This document shows positions 63,440 to 64,000 of a stretch of 64,000 nucleotides of DNA, one piece after another. The DNA lies in the NCBI RefSeq assembly GCF_014651615.1, contig NZ_BMXF01000002.1, positions 475,439 to 539,438 of the forward strand, written 5' to 3'. Position numbers and translations under genes: made by a program. Each line of letters starts with the position of its first letter. Within the stretch, counting starts at the first letter, position 1. Below the pieces are notes generated by a model. The model was given only the letters and a program-made list of their open reading frames with translations, searched no databases and was not told where the DNA came from. Source of the stretch: Persicitalea jodogahamensis (GTDB lineage: Bacteria; Bacteroidota; Bacteroidia; Cytophagales; Spirosomataceae).

Positions 63440-63500
63440 GTGAGTATTGCTTTCGCGAGTTTTTCAGAATATTCCACACTCCTAATTCACTCGTTCAAAT
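63427..63500. repeat. Imperfect intergenic inverted repeat between kinase and regulator
   Basis: GAATTAGTGAATGAGTGAGTATTGCTTTCGC overlaps the kinase stop; the partner CTAATTCACTCGTTC lies at 63481-63497. It shares the arm word and the loop TATTGCTTTCGC with the 48135 element, so the two are related copies, the present one degenerate. Confidence 0.65.
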
Positions 63501-63521
63501 TTAAATAACCCAACGCTACCT

Positions 63522-64000
63522 ATGCCCAACCTATTACTTGTAGAAGATGACCCGAACCTGGGAGAATTGTTACAGGAATACCTGACCGACAAGGGGTATC
63601 CGACCGACCTGGCAACCGACGGGCAAATAGGCTGGCAGATGTTTGTGGAGGGATCGCATGATCTTTGCATTTTTGATGTAATGATGCCGCGCAAGGATGG
63701 GTTTTCGCTGGCCAAGGAAGTACGCATGAGTGGCCGTGATGTTCCCATTGTGTTCCTGACCGCCAAATCCATGAAAGAAGATACCATTCAGGGCTTTCGC
63801 CTGGGAGCCGACGACTACATTACCAAGCCTTTTGACCGGGATGAACTGCTGCTGCGCATCGAGGCGATCCTGCGCCGCTATCAGCGGCAGACGATGCAGG
63901 AGGCCGAGCAAAGCGTGTTTCAGGTGGGTAGTTATTCCTTCGACTACGAACACCAGCAACTCAGTCGGAACGGTACCACCTCCCGGCTGACCAGTAAGGA
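63522..64000 (+). CDS. OmpR-family response regulator (partial)
   Basis: Runs off the right edge. The receiver domain is complete: VEDDPNLGELLQEYL, phospho-acceptor Asp52 in CIFDVMMPRKDG, and ADDYITKPF with the conserved Lys. About 40 residues of the winged-helix output domain are present (SVFQVGSYSFDYEHQQLSRN), matching OmpR/PhoB. It should be activated by the adjacent kinase. Its targets cannot be read here. Confidence 0.9.
   Translation, partial: MPNLLLVEDDPNLGELLQEYLTDKGYPTDLATDGQIGWQMFVEGSHDLCIFDVMMPRKDGFSLAKEVRMSGRDVPIVFLTAKSMKEDTIQGFRLGADDYITKPFDRDELLLRIEAILRRYQRQTMQEAEQSVFQVGSYSFDYEHQQLSRNGTTSRLTSK

Noticed and set aside
1-64000. CRISPR array or prophage
   Set aside because: No regularly spaced repeats with unique spacers, no cas genes and no phage structural or integrase genes were seen on either strand.

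Overview
The window looks like a chromosomal segment of a Bacteroidota bacterium, most likely a Cytophagales/Spirosomataceae-type organism (inference). The evidence is secreted proteins with type IX secretion (T9SS) C-terminal tails, an Oar-like TonB receptor, -7 boxes of the TAnnTTTG type, weak or absent Shine-Dalgarno sequences, a short NuoG lacking the molybdopterin domain, and a rel - fur-like - purA gene order. No rRNA, prophage or CRISPR array is visible. One tRNA-Leu is present.

Layout. 1-10.4 kb: a PLP-dependent cysteine/cystathionine synthase with CBS domains (cut by the left edge), an OmpA-family lipid- or wall-anchored protein, two glycosyltransferase-like genes, murF, an FG-GAP secreted protein, a polyprenyl diphosphate synthase and a patatin. 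10.5-20.2 kb: an Oar-like outer-membrane receptor, trigger factor, tRNA-Leu, Rel/SpoT, a Fur-family regulator and PurA. 20.3-25.1 kb: a candidate divergent psi (HolD-like) protein, a pair of coiled-coil membrane proteins of unknown function, a GGCT-fold protein and an esterase. 25.1-27.8 kb: a RelE-type toxin-antitoxin pair and UvrB.

27.9-31.1 kb is an AT-richer accessory patch. It holds small unknown secreted proteins, an MntA-HepT module whose toxin is frameshifted exactly at its catalytic motif, an orphan barstar, three copies of a two-hairpin repeat with compensatory base changes, and the C-terminal remnant of a REP-associated (Y1/IS200-like) transposase directly next to one copy. 31.1-44.2 kb is mixed catabolic and regulatory content: a TonB receptor divergent from a PAS-LuxR regulator, a DUF1080 lipoprotein, two SDRs, a PIN-domain TA pair, a GNAT, an MFS transporter, a histidine kinase with an ethylene-receptor-like sensor, a cyclase-family lipoprotein and a sulfatase.

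44.4-53.1 kb is a leftward respiratory complex I operon, nuoABCDEFGHIJ. It starts at a clear Bacteroidota promoter and stops at a strong terminator, so nuoKLMN must be elsewhere. 53.1-58.6 kb carries two paralogous T9SS-exported SGNH/sialate-O-acetylesterase-like proteins that differ mainly in the number of Ig-like repeats. 58.6-64 kb: Obg, adenylate kinase, a small exported protein, and a two-component system cut by the right edge.

Most distinctive signals: the covarying two-hairpin repeats with a transposase remnant, the HepT frameshift, the ETR1-type ligand-binding residues, the psi-like protein after purA, a family of perfect inverted repeats between genes, and strong over-representation of the word AAAGTACC/GGTACTTT.
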